A DNA stretch of 64,000 bases from positions 124,001-188,000 of the forward strand of contig NZ_LYXZ01000004.1 in assembly GCF_001676615.1 (NCBI RefSeq), given 5' to 3'. The notes beneath the pieces are model-generated. The model made no database searches. It was given only the letters and a program-made list of their open reading frames with translations, and had not been told where the DNA came from. Position 1 is the first letter of the stretch, and each line of letters begins with the position of its first letter. Below, piece after piece: positions 50,391-59,128 of the stretch. The DNA is from Labrys sp. WJW. Its GTDB lineage: Bacteria > Pseudomonadota > Alphaproteobacteria > Rhizobiales > Labraceae. A program made the position numbers and the translations under genes.

Positions 50391-51476
50391 TCATTCCGGG
50401 AACTGGTAGCCCGGCGTCGACTTCGACAGCGCGATCTCCTCGGCATCCATCTCGGCCTCGATGCCGTCGAACAGAGGCGTCGTCATATAACGCTCGCCCG
50501 TATCGGGCAGCATGCAGAGGATGACGGAGCCAGCGGTTGCCTTCTCGGCGATCTGGCGGGCTACCGCGAAGGTCGCGCCGGCCGAAATGCCGACAAAGAT
50601 ACCTTCCTTCTGGGCCAGGGCCTTGGCCCATTTCACGCCTTCGGCACCGGCGATCGGAACGAGCTCGTCATAGAGATTGTTGTCGATCCCCTCCTGCAGC
50701 ACCTTGGGGATGAAGTCCGGCGTCCAGCCCTGGATCGGATGCGGCTCGAAGGCTGGATGGCCGACCGCGGGCGAACCATCGGCATCGCGTTCCTGCTTCT
50801 GGCCGCTGCCGACCAATTGGGCATTGGCCGGCTCGCACAGAACGATGCGCGTCTCCGGCCGCTCCCGGCGCAAGACACGCCCGACCCCGACGGCGGTGCC
50901 ACCGGTGCCATAGCCTGTGACGAAGACATCCAGCCGCTTGCCGGCGAAATCGTTGATGATCTCGCGTGCCGTCGTTGCCTCGTGAATGGCGGCATTGGCC
51001 TCGGTCTCGAACTGATGGGCCAGGAACCAGCCATTGGCCTCGGCCAGTTCCACCGCCTTGCGATACATGCCGAAGCCCTTCTGGGCGCGCGGCGTCAGCA
51101 CCACCTTGGCCCCGAGCATGCGCATGAGCTTGCGGCGCTCGATCGAGAAACTGTCCGCCATGGTGACGACCAGCGGGTAGCCCTTCTGCGCGCAGACCAT
51201 GGCGAGGCCGATGCCGGTATTGCCGCTGGTCGCCTCGACCACGGTCATGCCCGGCTTGAGCGCACCGGTACGCTCGCCATGCTCGATGATGCTGAGGGCC
51301 AGCCTGTCCTTCACCGAAGCGGCCGGGTTGAAGAACTCCGCCTTGACGTAGATCGTGGCATGATCGGGGGCGAGGTTGTTGATCTTGATGACGGGCGTAT
51401 CGCCCACTGTCTCCAGGATACTTTCGAAAAGGCGGCCGCGGCCGGATGTCGTTCTGGACTGGGACTGTTGGGTCAT
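50391..51476 (-). CDS. cysK: Cysteine synthase A
   Basis: A 361-residue fold-type II PLP enzyme making cysteine from O-acetylserine and sulfide. NPAASVKDRLALSIIEHGE near residue 48 carries the PLP lysine, VEATSGNTGIGLAMVCAQKG the phosphate and substrate loop, and VTGYGTGGTAVGVGRVLRRE the second glycine loop. It is some 40 residues longer than classic CysK, with an added C-terminal tail (MLPDTGERYMTTPLFDGIEA then EMDAEEIALSKS). Start is ATG 51476 after AGCAGG. Monocistronic and convergent with the ectoine cluster. Confidence 0.88.
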   Translation of the reverse strand: MTQQSQSRTTSGRGRLFESILETVGDTPVIKINNLAPDHATIYVKAEFFNPAASVKDRLALSIIEHGERTGALKPGMTVVEATSGNTGIGLAMVCAQKGYPLVVTMADSFSIERRKLMRMLGAKVVLTPRAQKGFGMYRKAVELAEANGWFLAHQFETEANAAIHEATTAREIINDFAGKRLDVFVTGYGTGGTAVGVGRVLRRERPETRIVLCEPANAQLVGSGQKQERDADGSPAVGHPAFEPHPIQGWTPDFIPKVLQEGIDNNLYDELVPIAGAEGVKWAKALAQKEGIFVGISAGATFAVARQIAEKATAGSVILCMLPDTGERYMTTPLFDGIEAEMDAEEIALSKSTPGYQFPE

Positions 51477-51599
51477 CTCACCTGCTCCTTGGCTTCGGTT
51501 CGTCGCATTTTGCAATCGCGTGATAACATCGAGGCGTGAGCCGCTCGTGAAGAGGCCGGCAAGGCCCGGAAAACCGCAGATGGTTTCCCCGGAACCGGC

Positions 51600-52325
51600 T
51601 CAGCGCCCGGCGGATATGATCACCATCATCGGCCGATCGCGCTCTTCCGCAAGCGTGGAGTGCTCTGCCACCTGTTCTTCCGTCGGGCTCCATTCCACCA
51701 CGCGCCGGATCGCGAAGCCGACGTCGATCAGGGTGTTCAGGGTCGTCCCGAGGGTGCGATGATATTTGACAACGCCCTTGGCCAGCCAGTCAGTGGTGCG
51801 CTCGCCCTCCGCCGAATAACGATCAAGCGGCCAGATCTTCCGGCCGTCCCCGTCCTGCCAGCCTGGATGGCTCGGAGCCATGAAGATCGGGTGCTCGATG
51901 GAGAAGACGAAGCCGGAGCGCGGGCGTAACGCATCATGGATAACTCTGGCCAGGCGGCCGAAATCTGCAACATAGTGGAAAGCCAGCGAACTATAGGCGA
52001 AATCGAAACCAGCCTCCGGCAGTTCGAGGGTTTCGAGGTCGGCGATCCGATAGTCCGCCTTGGAACTCGCCGTCATGTCCCGGGCCCGCGCGAGCATGTT
52101 CTCGGAGAGGTCCAAGCCAAGCGTGCTCGCCGCCCCATGATCGAGCGCCCACCGGCTGAACCAACCGAATCCGCAGCCGAGATCGACCACGCGCTTGCCG
52201 CCGAGATGGGGGATCAAGGCTCGAATGTCCGGCCATTCCGGCGCTCCCGCCAGGCCGTGGACGGAGCGCGGCAATTGGCGGTATCCGTCGAAGAATTCCT
52301 GACGGTCGTAAATATTCTGAGCCAT
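51600..52325 (-). CDS. Class I SAM-dependent methyltransferase
   Basis: A 241-residue methyltransferase starting at 52325 (MAQNIYDRQEFFDGY). VVDLGCGFGWFSRWALDHGA is motif I, LGLDLSENMLARAR motif II, and FDFAYSSLAFHYVADFGRLA motif IV. Members of this type methylate small metabolites, but the substrate is unknown. It lies between cysK and a MocR regulator on the same strand; the MocR stop is 80 bp upstream, so co-transcription is possible. Confidence 0.85.
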   Translation of the reverse strand: MAQNIYDRQEFFDGYRQLPRSVHGLAGAPEWPDIRALIPHLGGKRVVDLGCGFGWFSRWALDHGAASTLGLDLSENMLARARDMTASSKADYRIADLETLELPEAGFDFAYSSLAFHYVADFGRLARVIHDALRPRSGFVFSIEHPIFMAPSHPGWQDGDGRKIWPLDRYSAEGERTTDWLAKGVVKYHRTLGTTLNTLIDVGFAIRRVVEWSPTEEQVAEHSTLAEERDRPMMVIISAGR

Positions 52326-52404
52326 CCCCGTCTCTTCCTTCGATGTTCTCCGCAGATGGCCCCGCGCCGGTCCAACTGCAAAAGAGGCCGATGGTAAAAC
52401 GGCT

Positions 52405-53862
52405 TCAGTTGCGGCTCTCGACCTCTGCCACGCAATCGGCCAGCAATTCGACGCCTCGCCTGATCTGCCGCACATCCAGGCTGCCATAGCCCATCACCAG
52501 GCCGACCCTGTCGGGCTTGGTCGCGCTGCCCGCCGCATAGAGCGGCGACAGAGGGTGGAGACCGAGGCCGACCTGGTTGGCTTTTCGGATCAGTTCCCCC
52601 TCGTGGGCCGCCGGAATATGGCGGAACCATGCGATGATGTGAAGGCCCGCCTTGGCTCCCTCGACGGCAAGCCTGTCGCCGAAACGCTGCCGCAGCCCCT
52701 CGAGCAGGGTGTCGCGGCGTTCGGCCATACGCCGGCGAATGCGCCGGATATGGCGTTCATAGGCTCCACTCTCCAGAAGGGTGGCGAGGGTTTCCTGCTC
52801 CAAGGCCGGGCTGTGCCTGTCCATGATCTGCTTGGCGTGCGTGAAAATGCCGGCGAGGCTGGAGGGGACCACCAGATAGCCGATGCGCAGGGTTGGCGAC
52901 ATGGTCTTCGAAACCGTGCCGAGATAGAGGACATTCCGGCCGTTACCCAGGCCATGAAGCGGGGGCACCGGATTGATGTCATAGCGATACTCGCTGTCGT
53001 AGTCGTCTTCGATCAGGTAGGCGTCGCGCTCCTGGGCCCAGGCGAGCAGGCGGTGGCGCCTGGCGATCGACAGCACGCTGCCGAGGGGAAATTGATGGGA
53101 GGGCGTGACATAGGCGAGCCGCGCATCGACGTCGTCGAGCCGCGAGGTGTCCAGCCCGTCCTGGTCAGCCGCAATCGGCACGATCCTGGCACCGGCCGCC
53201 GCGAAAATGTCCCGAGCCATCCGATAGCAGGGATCTTCCACGATCGCACCATCGCCGGGATCGAGCAGGAGACGGCTGCACAGATCCAATCCCTGCTGGG
53301 ATCCGTTGACGATGATGATCTGTTCGGTCTCGCAGCGCAGCGCACGTGCCCGCCAGAGATAGCCCTGCAAGGCGCGCCTCAACCGGCGGGAACCGGCCGG
53401 ATGACCATAGGAAAGGCGATCCGGTCTCTGCGCAAGCGCTCCCAATATGGCGCGTCGCCAGATCGGAGTGGGAAAGTCCGACACCGCGAGGTCACCGTAG
53501 CGAAAATCGATGGCCGGCCGCGCTGAGGGAGGGAGAAAGGCCGGCTGCACGGCCAGGCGTTCGCCATAGCGCGACAGGGGGAGGGGAACCGGGACCGCCG
53601 GTGCCGGCGACATCTGCGGCGTGCGGTCGAGAACGGCGGTCACTTTCGGCCTGGCGCCCTGGCGGCTGCGAATGAAACCTTCCGCCGATAACTGCTCATA
53701 GGCCGAGGTGACGGTTGCGCGGGCCACGCTGAGTTCGGATGCCAAGGCGCGGGAGGAGGGCAGAGCACCATCATCACCGTAGGTTCCTGCCAGGATCTGA
53801 GCCCGCAGCACGTCATAGATTTGCCTGGCCCCCGGACCTCGCGCCTGTCGGTTTTGCGGCAT
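52405..53862 (-). CDS. MocR family regulator (PdxR-like)
   Basis: A 485-residue GntR/MocR regulator starting at 53862. N-terminal winged HTH: LPSSRALASELSVARATVTS with AYEQLSAEGFIRSRQGA. Aminotransferase-like domain: ILGALAQRPDRLSYGHPAGS, IEDDYDSEYRYD, and the PLP lysine in LYLGTVSKTMSPTLRIGYL near residue 317. PdxR-type members sense PLP and control vitamin B6 genes. It is divergent from a PaiB-type flavoprotein gene, beyond which lies a YggS-type PLP protein, which supports a B6-linked or amine-linked role. Confidence 0.87.
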   Translation of the reverse strand: MPQNRQARGPGARQIYDVLRAQILAGTYGDDGALPSSRALASELSVARATVTSAYEQLSAEGFIRSRQGARPKVTAVLDRTPQMSPAPAVPVPLPLSRYGERLAVQPAFLPPSARPAIDFRYGDLAVSDFPTPIWRRAILGALAQRPDRLSYGHPAGSRRLRRALQGYLWRARALRCETEQIIIVNGSQQGLDLCSRLLLDPGDGAIVEDPCYRMARDIFAAAGARIVPIAADQDGLDTSRLDDVDARLAYVTPSHQFPLGSVLSIARRHRLLAWAQERDAYLIEDDYDSEYRYDINPVPPLHGLGNGRNVLYLGTVSKTMSPTLRIGYLVVPSSLAGIFTHAKQIMDRHSPALEQETLATLLESGAYERHIRRIRRRMAERRDTLLEGLRQRFGDRLAVEGAKAGLHIIAWFRHIPAAHEGELIRKANQVGLGLHPLSPLYAAGSATKPDRVGLVMGYGSLDVRQIRRGVELLADCVAEVESRN

Positions 53863-53979
53863 GATAACTGGCCTAGTAAAAAATACACAAACTGGACGTT
53901 CTTGTTGAGCCAGTTTGCTCCTATCCTGACGGGAAACCAAGTCGAGTTTTAACGAACCGAGTTCCTGCGAGTTCTTGCG

Positions 53980-54615
53980 ATGTACATACCGCCCGCCTTC
54001 CGCGAAGACGATCCGGCCATCCTGCTGCAACTGATGCAGGATACGCGGCTGAGCACTCTGGTGACAGCAACCACGGCCGGCCCGATCGGCACACCCTTGC
54101 CCTTGTTCTTCGATCCGGACGAGGGAGAGCACGGCACCCTCTACGGCCACCTTGCCCGGGCCAATCCGCAATGGCAGGCCGAGCCGATCGGCGACGCCAT
54201 GGCCATCTTCATGGGGGCCGACGCCTATGTCTCGCCCAGCTGGTATGCCGCCAAGCAGGAACATCACAAGGTCGTGCCGACCTGGAACTACGAAGCCGTC
54301 CACGCCTATGGGCCGGTGGAGTTTTTCGAAGATCCCGCGCGCCTGCTCGATGCCGTCACCCGCCTCACCAATCTCCATGAGGGGGCGATGGCCACGCCTT
54401 GGCAGGTCGACGATGCGCCACCGGCGTTCGTCCAAGCCCAATTGCGCGGCATCGTTGGGGTGCGCCTGGCCATCCGTCGCCTGGAGGGCAAGCGCAAGCT
54501 GAGCCAGAACCGGCCGGCCGCCGACCGGGTCGGCGTAGCACGTGCGCTCGCCGACAGCCCCGATCCCGTCGATCGCCGGATCGCTTCGCTCATCCCCCTC
54601 GATTCCATCCGATAG
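53980..54615 (+). CDS. FMN-binding negative regulator (PaiB family)
   Basis: A 211-residue flavin-binding split-barrel protein of the PaiB/FMN_bind_2 family. MYIPPAFREDDPAILLQLMQ at the start, FMGADAYVSPSWYAAKQEHH and KVVPTWNYEAVHAYG are diagnostic. PaiB proteins were described as transcriptional regulators, but some bind FMN or haem-type ligands and may be enzymes. Divergent from the MocR gene across 117 bp, a very common pairing, so its expression is likely MocR-controlled. Confidence 0.87.
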   Translation: MYIPPAFREDDPAILLQLMQDTRLSTLVTATTAGPIGTPLPLFFDPDEGEHGTLYGHLARANPQWQAEPIGDAMAIFMGADAYVSPSWYAAKQEHHKVVPTWNYEAVHAYGPVEFFEDPARLLDAVTRLTNLHEGAMATPWQVDDAPPAFVQAQLRGIVGVRLAIRRLEGKRKLSQNRPAADRVGVARALADSPDPVDRRIASLIPLDSIR

Positions 54616-54635
54616 GCGGCTTGATACCAGGCCGG

Positions 54636-55475
54636 ATGCTTGAAATGAACGAACACCACATGGAAGCCACCGACAGGCATGAGCCGGTTGTCACAGCCGC
54701 AGAGACGACCGCTCTCGACGAGCAGGACATTGCCCGTTTCGGCCCCGATCCGCAGACGAGTTTCGCCGCCAATCTTGCTGCCGTGCAACACAGGATCGAG
54801 GCGACCAGCCAGCGCGCCGCCCGGCAACCGGCCGCCGTGCGCCTTCTTCCCATCACCAAGACCGTGCCGGCCCACATTTTGCGGCTCGCCTTTGCAGCCG
54901 GCATCCGCGACTTCGGGGAAAACAAGATCCAGGAGGCGCAGGGCAAACGCGATGACCTCGCCGACCTGCCGATCGCCTGGAGCATCGTCGGGCATCTGCA
55001 GACCAACAAGGTGAAATATCTCGCCCGCTTTGCCCGCGAGTTTCACGCCCTCGACAGCCTGCGGGTCGCCGAGATGCTGGACAAGCGCCTGGCCATCGAG
55101 GATCGCTTCCTCGACGTCTATGTCCAGGTCAATACCTCGGGAGAGGAGAGCAAATTCGGCCTGCATCCCGATGCGCTGCTCGATTTCGTTGATCGGCTCG
55201 ACGGCTTTGCGCGCCTGCGTCCCCGCGGGCTGATGACATTGGCCCTGTTCAGCGACGACATGGCCCGCGTGCGCCCCTGCTTTCGCCTGCTGCGCGCCCT
55301 GCGCGACCAGGCGGTGAAGCGCAATGCCACCTTGACCGAGCTCTCCATGGGCATGTCCGGCGATTTCGAAGCCGCGATCGAGGAGGGGGCCGACGTGGTT
55401 CGCGTCGGCCAGGCCATCTTCGGCAAGCGCCCGACGCCAGACGGGCATTATTGGCCCGGCTTCGCGCCAGGCTAA
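54636..55475 (+). CDS. yggS: YggS-type pyridoxal phosphate homeostasis protein
   Basis: A fold-type III PLP-binding protein of about 279 residues that buffers cellular PLP. RLLPITKTVPAHILRLAFAA near residue 75 carries the PLP lysine, FGENKIQEAQGKRDDLADLP and WSIVGHLQTNKVKYL are the classic YggS blocks, and LTELSMGMSGDFEAAIEEGA with VRVGQAIFG the phosphate-binding end. It has about 45 extra N-terminal residues over usual YggS proteins; alternative starts at 54645 and 54660 shorten this. Located just after the PaiB gene near a MocR regulator, pointing to a B6-linked group. Confidence 0.85.
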   Translation: MLEMNEHHMEATDRHEPVVTAAETTALDEQDIARFGPDPQTSFAANLAAVQHRIEATSQRAARQPAAVRLLPITKTVPAHILRLAFAAGIRDFGENKIQEAQGKRDDLADLPIAWSIVGHLQTNKVKYLARFAREFHALDSLRVAEMLDKRLAIEDRFLDVYVQVNTSGEESKFGLHPDALLDFVDRLDGFARLRPRGLMTLALFSDDMARVRPCFRLLRALRDQAVKRNATLTELSMGMSGDFEAAIEEGADVVRVGQAIFGKRPTPDGHYWPGFAPG

Positions 55476-55581
55476 GGCGTCGCGTCGAAAAGTGAGCGCC
55501 GGTTTTCGGCGGGAATGATCAGGCAACCGAATCTACACCGTTCGGAGCGTGAATCCGTCTATCTCAAGACGGAGTTCGAAC

Positions 55582-55908
55582 ATGCCTGCAGCGCTCGCCA
55601 TCGCCCAAACCTATGTGGGGCCCTTTGCTGAAGAATTGGCCAAGCTCCAGAAAACCAACCCGATTGCCGACGCCAAACGCTGGCAGCAGGCCAAGCATGA
55701 TGCGATCGAGTTCCTGACCGATTGGGGCGACCAGGTGGCCGAACTCGGCTGGAGCGCCGATGACCTTTTCGGCCTGCACCCGACCGCGCCGCTTGTGCGT
55801 TATGACGTGATGGGGCTGATCTGGTTGCTGCAAGGGCAGGCCGTGAGCGAGGTCAGCGACCAGAGCGCAAGGCTCGGCGCCACGACCTTTTACAGGACGG
55901 TACGATAG
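55582..55908 (+). CDS. Hypothetical protein
   Basis: A 108-residue soluble, mainly helical protein starting at ATG 55582 with GGAG upstream. Blocks VGPFAEELAKLQKTNPIADA, KHDAIEFLTDWGDQVAELGW and VRYDVMGLIWLLQGQAVSEV have the look of a conserved accessory-region protein seen in alphaproteobacteria, but I cannot name a family. It has no partner gene nearby and is followed by a strong terminator 135 bp downstream, consistent with a monocistronic transcript. Confidence 0.6.
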   Translation: MPAALAIAQTYVGPFAEELAKLQKTNPIADAKRWQQAKHDAIEFLTDWGDQVAELGWSADDLFGLHPTAPLVRYDVMGLIWLLQGQAVSEVSDQSARLGATTFYRTVR

Positions 55909-56042
55909 AACCAGGTGATCGACGACCCGCCGCAGCGAGCCTTCGGAATCACGCCGAAGTCACAGGCCGTCGACACACTCGCATCAGTCAACGGCCACGA
56001 CATTAGGAGAGGTCGGCTGACGATAGTACCCCAATAGAACTC

Positions 56043-56071
56043 GCCCGGCGCAAGAAGCGTCGGGCTTTTTT
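56043..56071 (+). terminator. Strong rho-independent terminator
   Basis: GCCCGGCGC-AAGAA-GCGTCGGGC (one G-U pair) is followed by six T. It should end the transcript of the gene at 55582. The 55909-56042 stretch between holds no gene I can support. Confidence 0.8.
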
Positions 56072-56112
56072 GTCGGGTATCTTGATTCGCAATATTTGCC
56101 GCGCGCAGACGA

Positions 56113-56394
56113 TCACCAACGGTGATGCCGGCCGCCATGCCTGCGCCAGCCGTCATGCCCGTGCCGTCCGCCATACCGACGCCAGCCTTCATGGCGACCG
56201 CGCCTCCAGCCGCGATGCAGGCCATTGTCATGGTGCCGGCGCCAGCCATGCTTCCCCCAGCCATGCCAGCCGACCTGCTCGGCCTGCGTTGCGGCGGAAA
56301 TGCCCAGATGAACCGGTGCGAGAGCGGATGATGGTGCGACGCTGGCCGACAACGCGCCGACGGCAATAAGGGCAGCGAGAAGAAGCTTTTTCAT
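56113..56394 (-). CDS. Secreted His/Gly/Arg/Trp-rich repeat protein
   Basis: A 93-residue protein with a strong signal peptide (LLLAALIAVGALSASVAPSS, cleavage after SALA) and a mature tail made of irregular repeats of the type HxGWRRxGGRH (GWRRGRHEGWRRYGGRHGHD). GGAG precedes the ATG on the minus strand. Histidine-rich tails of this sort can bind divalent metals, while the Arg/Trp content would favour membrane or polyanion binding; neither is shown. Its low-complexity sequence gives long shadow frames on both strands. Confidence 0.7.
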   Translation of the reverse strand: MKKLLLAALIAVGALSASVAPSSALAPVHLGISAATQAEQVGWHGWGKHGWRRHHDNGLHRGWRRGRHEGWRRYGGRHGHDGWRRHGGRHHRW

Positions 56395-56433
56395 TGAAAA
56401 TCTCCAATCGGATTTGACGGCACTGACATTCCG

Positions 56434-57978
56434 TTACGTAATATGAATGGATGCTGAATGAATTTCATTATCCGGATCCGATCGCCTCGCTCCTACTACC
56501 GCGGCGGACTTGCCGAACCAGGCGCCAAGCGCAGCCTCGAGGCCCACCGCACTTCGGTCCCCAACCCAGGCCACATGCCCGTCGGGTCGGATCAGCACGG
56601 CGCTTGGAGACTGGATCGCGCCGATCACCGGAAGCTCGCATATCCCCTCGAATTTCGCCTCGACCAACGCGATGCGATCCGCCCATCCCCGAATGTCGAG
56701 GCTGCCGGGTTCCCCGAGATTGAGCAGCACGGGCCGGGCGTCGTGCAGGAGATCGAAGAGCCGCACTGGCCCGTCGGCACCGACCAGGTCGAGATCGGGC
56801 ATGCGGCGGCCGAGCAGCGGATGCCCCTCACCGAGGTCGTAGTGAATGTCGAGGCCAGACATCATGGCGCAATACCAGATGCGCGGGGCATCCATTTGCA
56901 TCGCCGGCGCCATCATCTTGCGCAAGGCCTTCGTGCGCTCATCGCCGCGATTGAGTGCCGTGAGTGCCAGGGTGTGCTCCAGCAGGGCCGCTCCCACCGG
57001 ATGCCGTTCGGCATGGTAGGTGTCGAGCAGGTCGTCCGGCGAGATGCCCTTGGCCACCTGTGCCAGTTTCCACCCCAGATTGACCGCATCCTGCAGGCCG
57101 ATATTGAGGCCCTGTCCGCCAACGGGAGAGTGCACATGGGCGGCGTCCCCGGCCAGCAACACCCGTCCCTGTCGATAGGAGGCAGCCTGTCGCGCAGCAT
57201 CGGTGAACCTCGACAGCCAAGTGACATTGTCGACGCCGAAATCCGATCCATAGGTGGCGATGAGCGTTCCGCGAAGGTCATCGACCGTGGGTTTGCTGCC
57301 CCGTTCGAGACGTTGTTCCGTCACGACGCCGCGGACGCGTCTACCGTCCTCCAGCCGGCCAAGGGCATAGACGCCCCTTGCGCCATGGCGCATGCCCAAG
57401 GCCGGCTCGTCCGTCATGTCGGCCTCGAAAATCAGGTAGCTGACATCGGGGTCCCATCCGGGGAAGTCTATCCCCGCCATCTTGCGGACAAGGCTGCGAC
57501 CGCCGTCGCAGCCTGCAAGATATTGCGCGCGCATCATCCGGCCATCGTTCAAGCCAATGGTGACGCCGGTGTCGTCCTGCGTGAAGCCCGTTACCTCACA
57601 GCCGCGATAGATCGGCACCGCCAACTCGGAAATCCAGTCGGCGAGAATGCGCTCGATCTTGGCCTGCCAGAGCGCGAGCGTGTAGTTGTGACGGGTCGAA
57701 CGGTCGCTGGCATCCAGAACGGTTCCGGCAAACGGCACGACCCGGTGTTTTTCGCCCTGTGAGATAAAGCGATCGGCGATGCCGCGCTGGTCCAGCACCT
57801 CGATCGACCGCGGATGCAATCCGCCTGCGCGAGATCCCTCGACATCCTGGTTCAGGCGTCGCTCGACAATGGCGATATCGATACCCGCCAGGGCCAGTTC
57901 ACCCGCCAGCATCAAGCCGGTCGGTCCCCCTCCGGCGATGAGCACGTCATGCCCGGACAAAGACATCTGCCACCTCAT
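56434..57978 (-). CDS. FAD-dependent aromatic monooxygenase
   Basis: A 514-residue class A flavoprotein hydroxylase (PheA/TfdB/Rox-like). LIAGGGPTGLMLAGELALAG is the FAD-ADP motif, YLAGCDGGRSLVRKMAGIDF the DG motif, and LLAGDAAHVHSPVGGQGLNI the GD motif that closes the FAD site. A C-terminal thioredoxin-like extension is present (PDGHVAWVGDRSAVGLEAAL), as in rifampicin or polyketide monooxygenases. The substrate may be a phenolic or an antibiotic. Start can be 57978 or 57966 (MSLSGHDVLI). Confidence 0.87.
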   Translation of the reverse strand: MRWQMSLSGHDVLIAGGGPTGLMLAGELALAGIDIAIVERRLNQDVEGSRAGGLHPRSIEVLDQRGIADRFISQGEKHRVVPFAGTVLDASDRSTRHNYTLALWQAKIERILADWISELAVPIYRGCEVTGFTQDDTGVTIGLNDGRMMRAQYLAGCDGGRSLVRKMAGIDFPGWDPDVSYLIFEADMTDEPALGMRHGARGVYALGRLEDGRRVRGVVTEQRLERGSKPTVDDLRGTLIATYGSDFGVDNVTWLSRFTDAARQAASYRQGRVLLAGDAAHVHSPVGGQGLNIGLQDAVNLGWKLAQVAKGISPDDLLDTYHAERHPVGAALLEHTLALTALNRGDERTKALRKMMAPAMQMDAPRIWYCAMMSGLDIHYDLGEGHPLLGRRMPDLDLVGADGPVRLFDLLHDARPVLLNLGEPGSLDIRGWADRIALVEAKFEGICELPVIGAIQSPSAVLIRPDGHVAWVGDRSAVGLEAALGAWFGKSAAVVGARRSDPDNEIHSASIHIT

Positions 57979-58176
57979 GAATCACGGTTGAAGCCCGTTT
58001 TCTACGCGATGACCGGCGTCTTGAAGCAAGAGGGGGGGGCGCCCTATATCAGGAGTGGAAGGGAGCGGCATTCGCCGGACTCGGACAGGCCGCCTGCGGA
58101 TTCAGGCAGGGAATCCGCGCGGCGCTGAGCGGGCGTCTTCTTCCCGTCAGCGCAGCAACAGCCTCTACAATCAGGC

Positions 58177-59016
58177 TCACTCGGTGAAATCGGTCGAACG
58201 GGAGACCTCTTCCCAGACCGCTATCTCCGCCTTCATCGCATCGATCTTGTCTTGGACGAGCTTGAGCGCGTCGGCCCCGAGATAGAGCCGGACTGGTGGG
58301 TTCGGGGTCGAGACCAGCTTAAGCAGGGCCTGTGCCGCCTTGGCGGGATCACCCGGCTGATTGCCGCTTTTTGCCTGCCGGGCAGCACGGATCGGATCCA
58401 TCACCGCATCATAATCGGCAAGACTGCGCTCGGAGCGAACCATCGAACGCCCGGCCCAGTCGGTGCGAAACTGGCCCGGCGCCAACGCCGTCACATGGAT
58501 GCCGAACGGCTTCACTTCCTTGCCGAGCGCTTCGGAGATGCCTTCGAGGGCAAACTTGCTGCCGCAATAATAGGTAATGCCCGGCATGGTGATGAAGCCA
58601 CCCATGGAGGTGACATTGACGATATGGCCGGAATGCCGCGCCCGCATGCCCGGCAACACCGCCTTGATCATCGCGACCGCGCCGAACACATTGGCATCGA
58701 ACTGGCGGCGCATCTCCTCCAGCGACGATTCCTCCAGGATTCCCTCATGACCGTAGCCGGCGTTGTTGACGAGGACGTCGATGGCACCAGCCTCTTCCTG
58801 CGCCTGGGCAACGGCCTTCGGGACGGCATCAAAATTCGTGACATCGAGGAGCATGGCATGCGCGCGGCCTGGTGCAAGCGTCGTGAATGCCTGTGCCGCG
58901 TCCCCAGTGCGGACCGTGCCGATCACGTGGTGCCCGGCTGCGAGCGCGCCTTCGGCAAAGGCTTTGCCCAGCCCCGAACTGACGCCCGTAATGAGAAAGG
59001 TCTTGTTGTTGCTCAT
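58177..59016 (-). CDS. SDR family oxidoreductase
   Basis: A 279-residue classical SDR. FLITGVSSGLGKAFAEGALA is the cofactor motif, DVLVNNAGYGHEG the NNAG motif, ITYYCGSKFALEGISEAL the YxxxK active site. Divergent from a TetR regulator with a clear palindrome between them. Substrate unknown; such SDR/TetR pairs often respond to lipophilic or electrophilic compounds. Confidence 0.87.
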   Translation of the reverse strand: MSNNKTFLITGVSSGLGKAFAEGALAAGHHVIGTVRTGDAAQAFTTLAPGRAHAMLLDVTNFDAVPKAVAQAQEEAGAIDVLVNNAGYGHEGILEESSLEEMRRQFDANVFGAVAMIKAVLPGMRARHSGHIVNVTSMGGFITMPGITYYCGSKFALEGISEALGKEVKPFGIHVTALAPGQFRTDWAGRSMVRSERSLADYDAVMDPIRAARQAKSGNQPGDPAKAAQALLKLVSTPNPPVRLYLGADALKLVQDKIDAMKAEIAVWEEVSRSTDFTE

Positions 59017-59055
59017 GGGAGCTCCTTTTGCAGCGCGCCATCTGGCTCGCCATAT

Positions 59056-59088
59056 TATATCGTGACCTTAATTATATATCATGATATA
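59056..59088. promoter_or_regulatory. TetR-type operator in the SDR/TetR intergenic region
   Basis: TATATCATGATATA (59075-59088) is a perfect 14-bp palindrome, and TATATCGTGA (59056-59065) is a close half-copy 19 bp away. Position between divergent starts suggests binding of the adjacent TetR protein and control of both genes. Confidence 0.75.
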
Positions 59089-59128
59089 GATTTTCAAGTG
59101 ATGTTCGAAACAAGGAATTGAAACGGCC

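Noticed and set aside
54306..55526. 406-residue minus-strand frame over the PaiB and YggS genes
   Set aside because: Antisense shadow; the plus-strand genes have motifs and ribosome-binding sites, the minus frame has none.
55890..56366. Minus-strand frame ending SSITWFYRTVL, next to the gene ending TTFYRTVR on the plus strand
   Set aside because: The similarity of the two C termini comes from a local near-palindrome, and most of the frame is a shadow of the His/Gly/Arg/Trp-rich protein in another frame.
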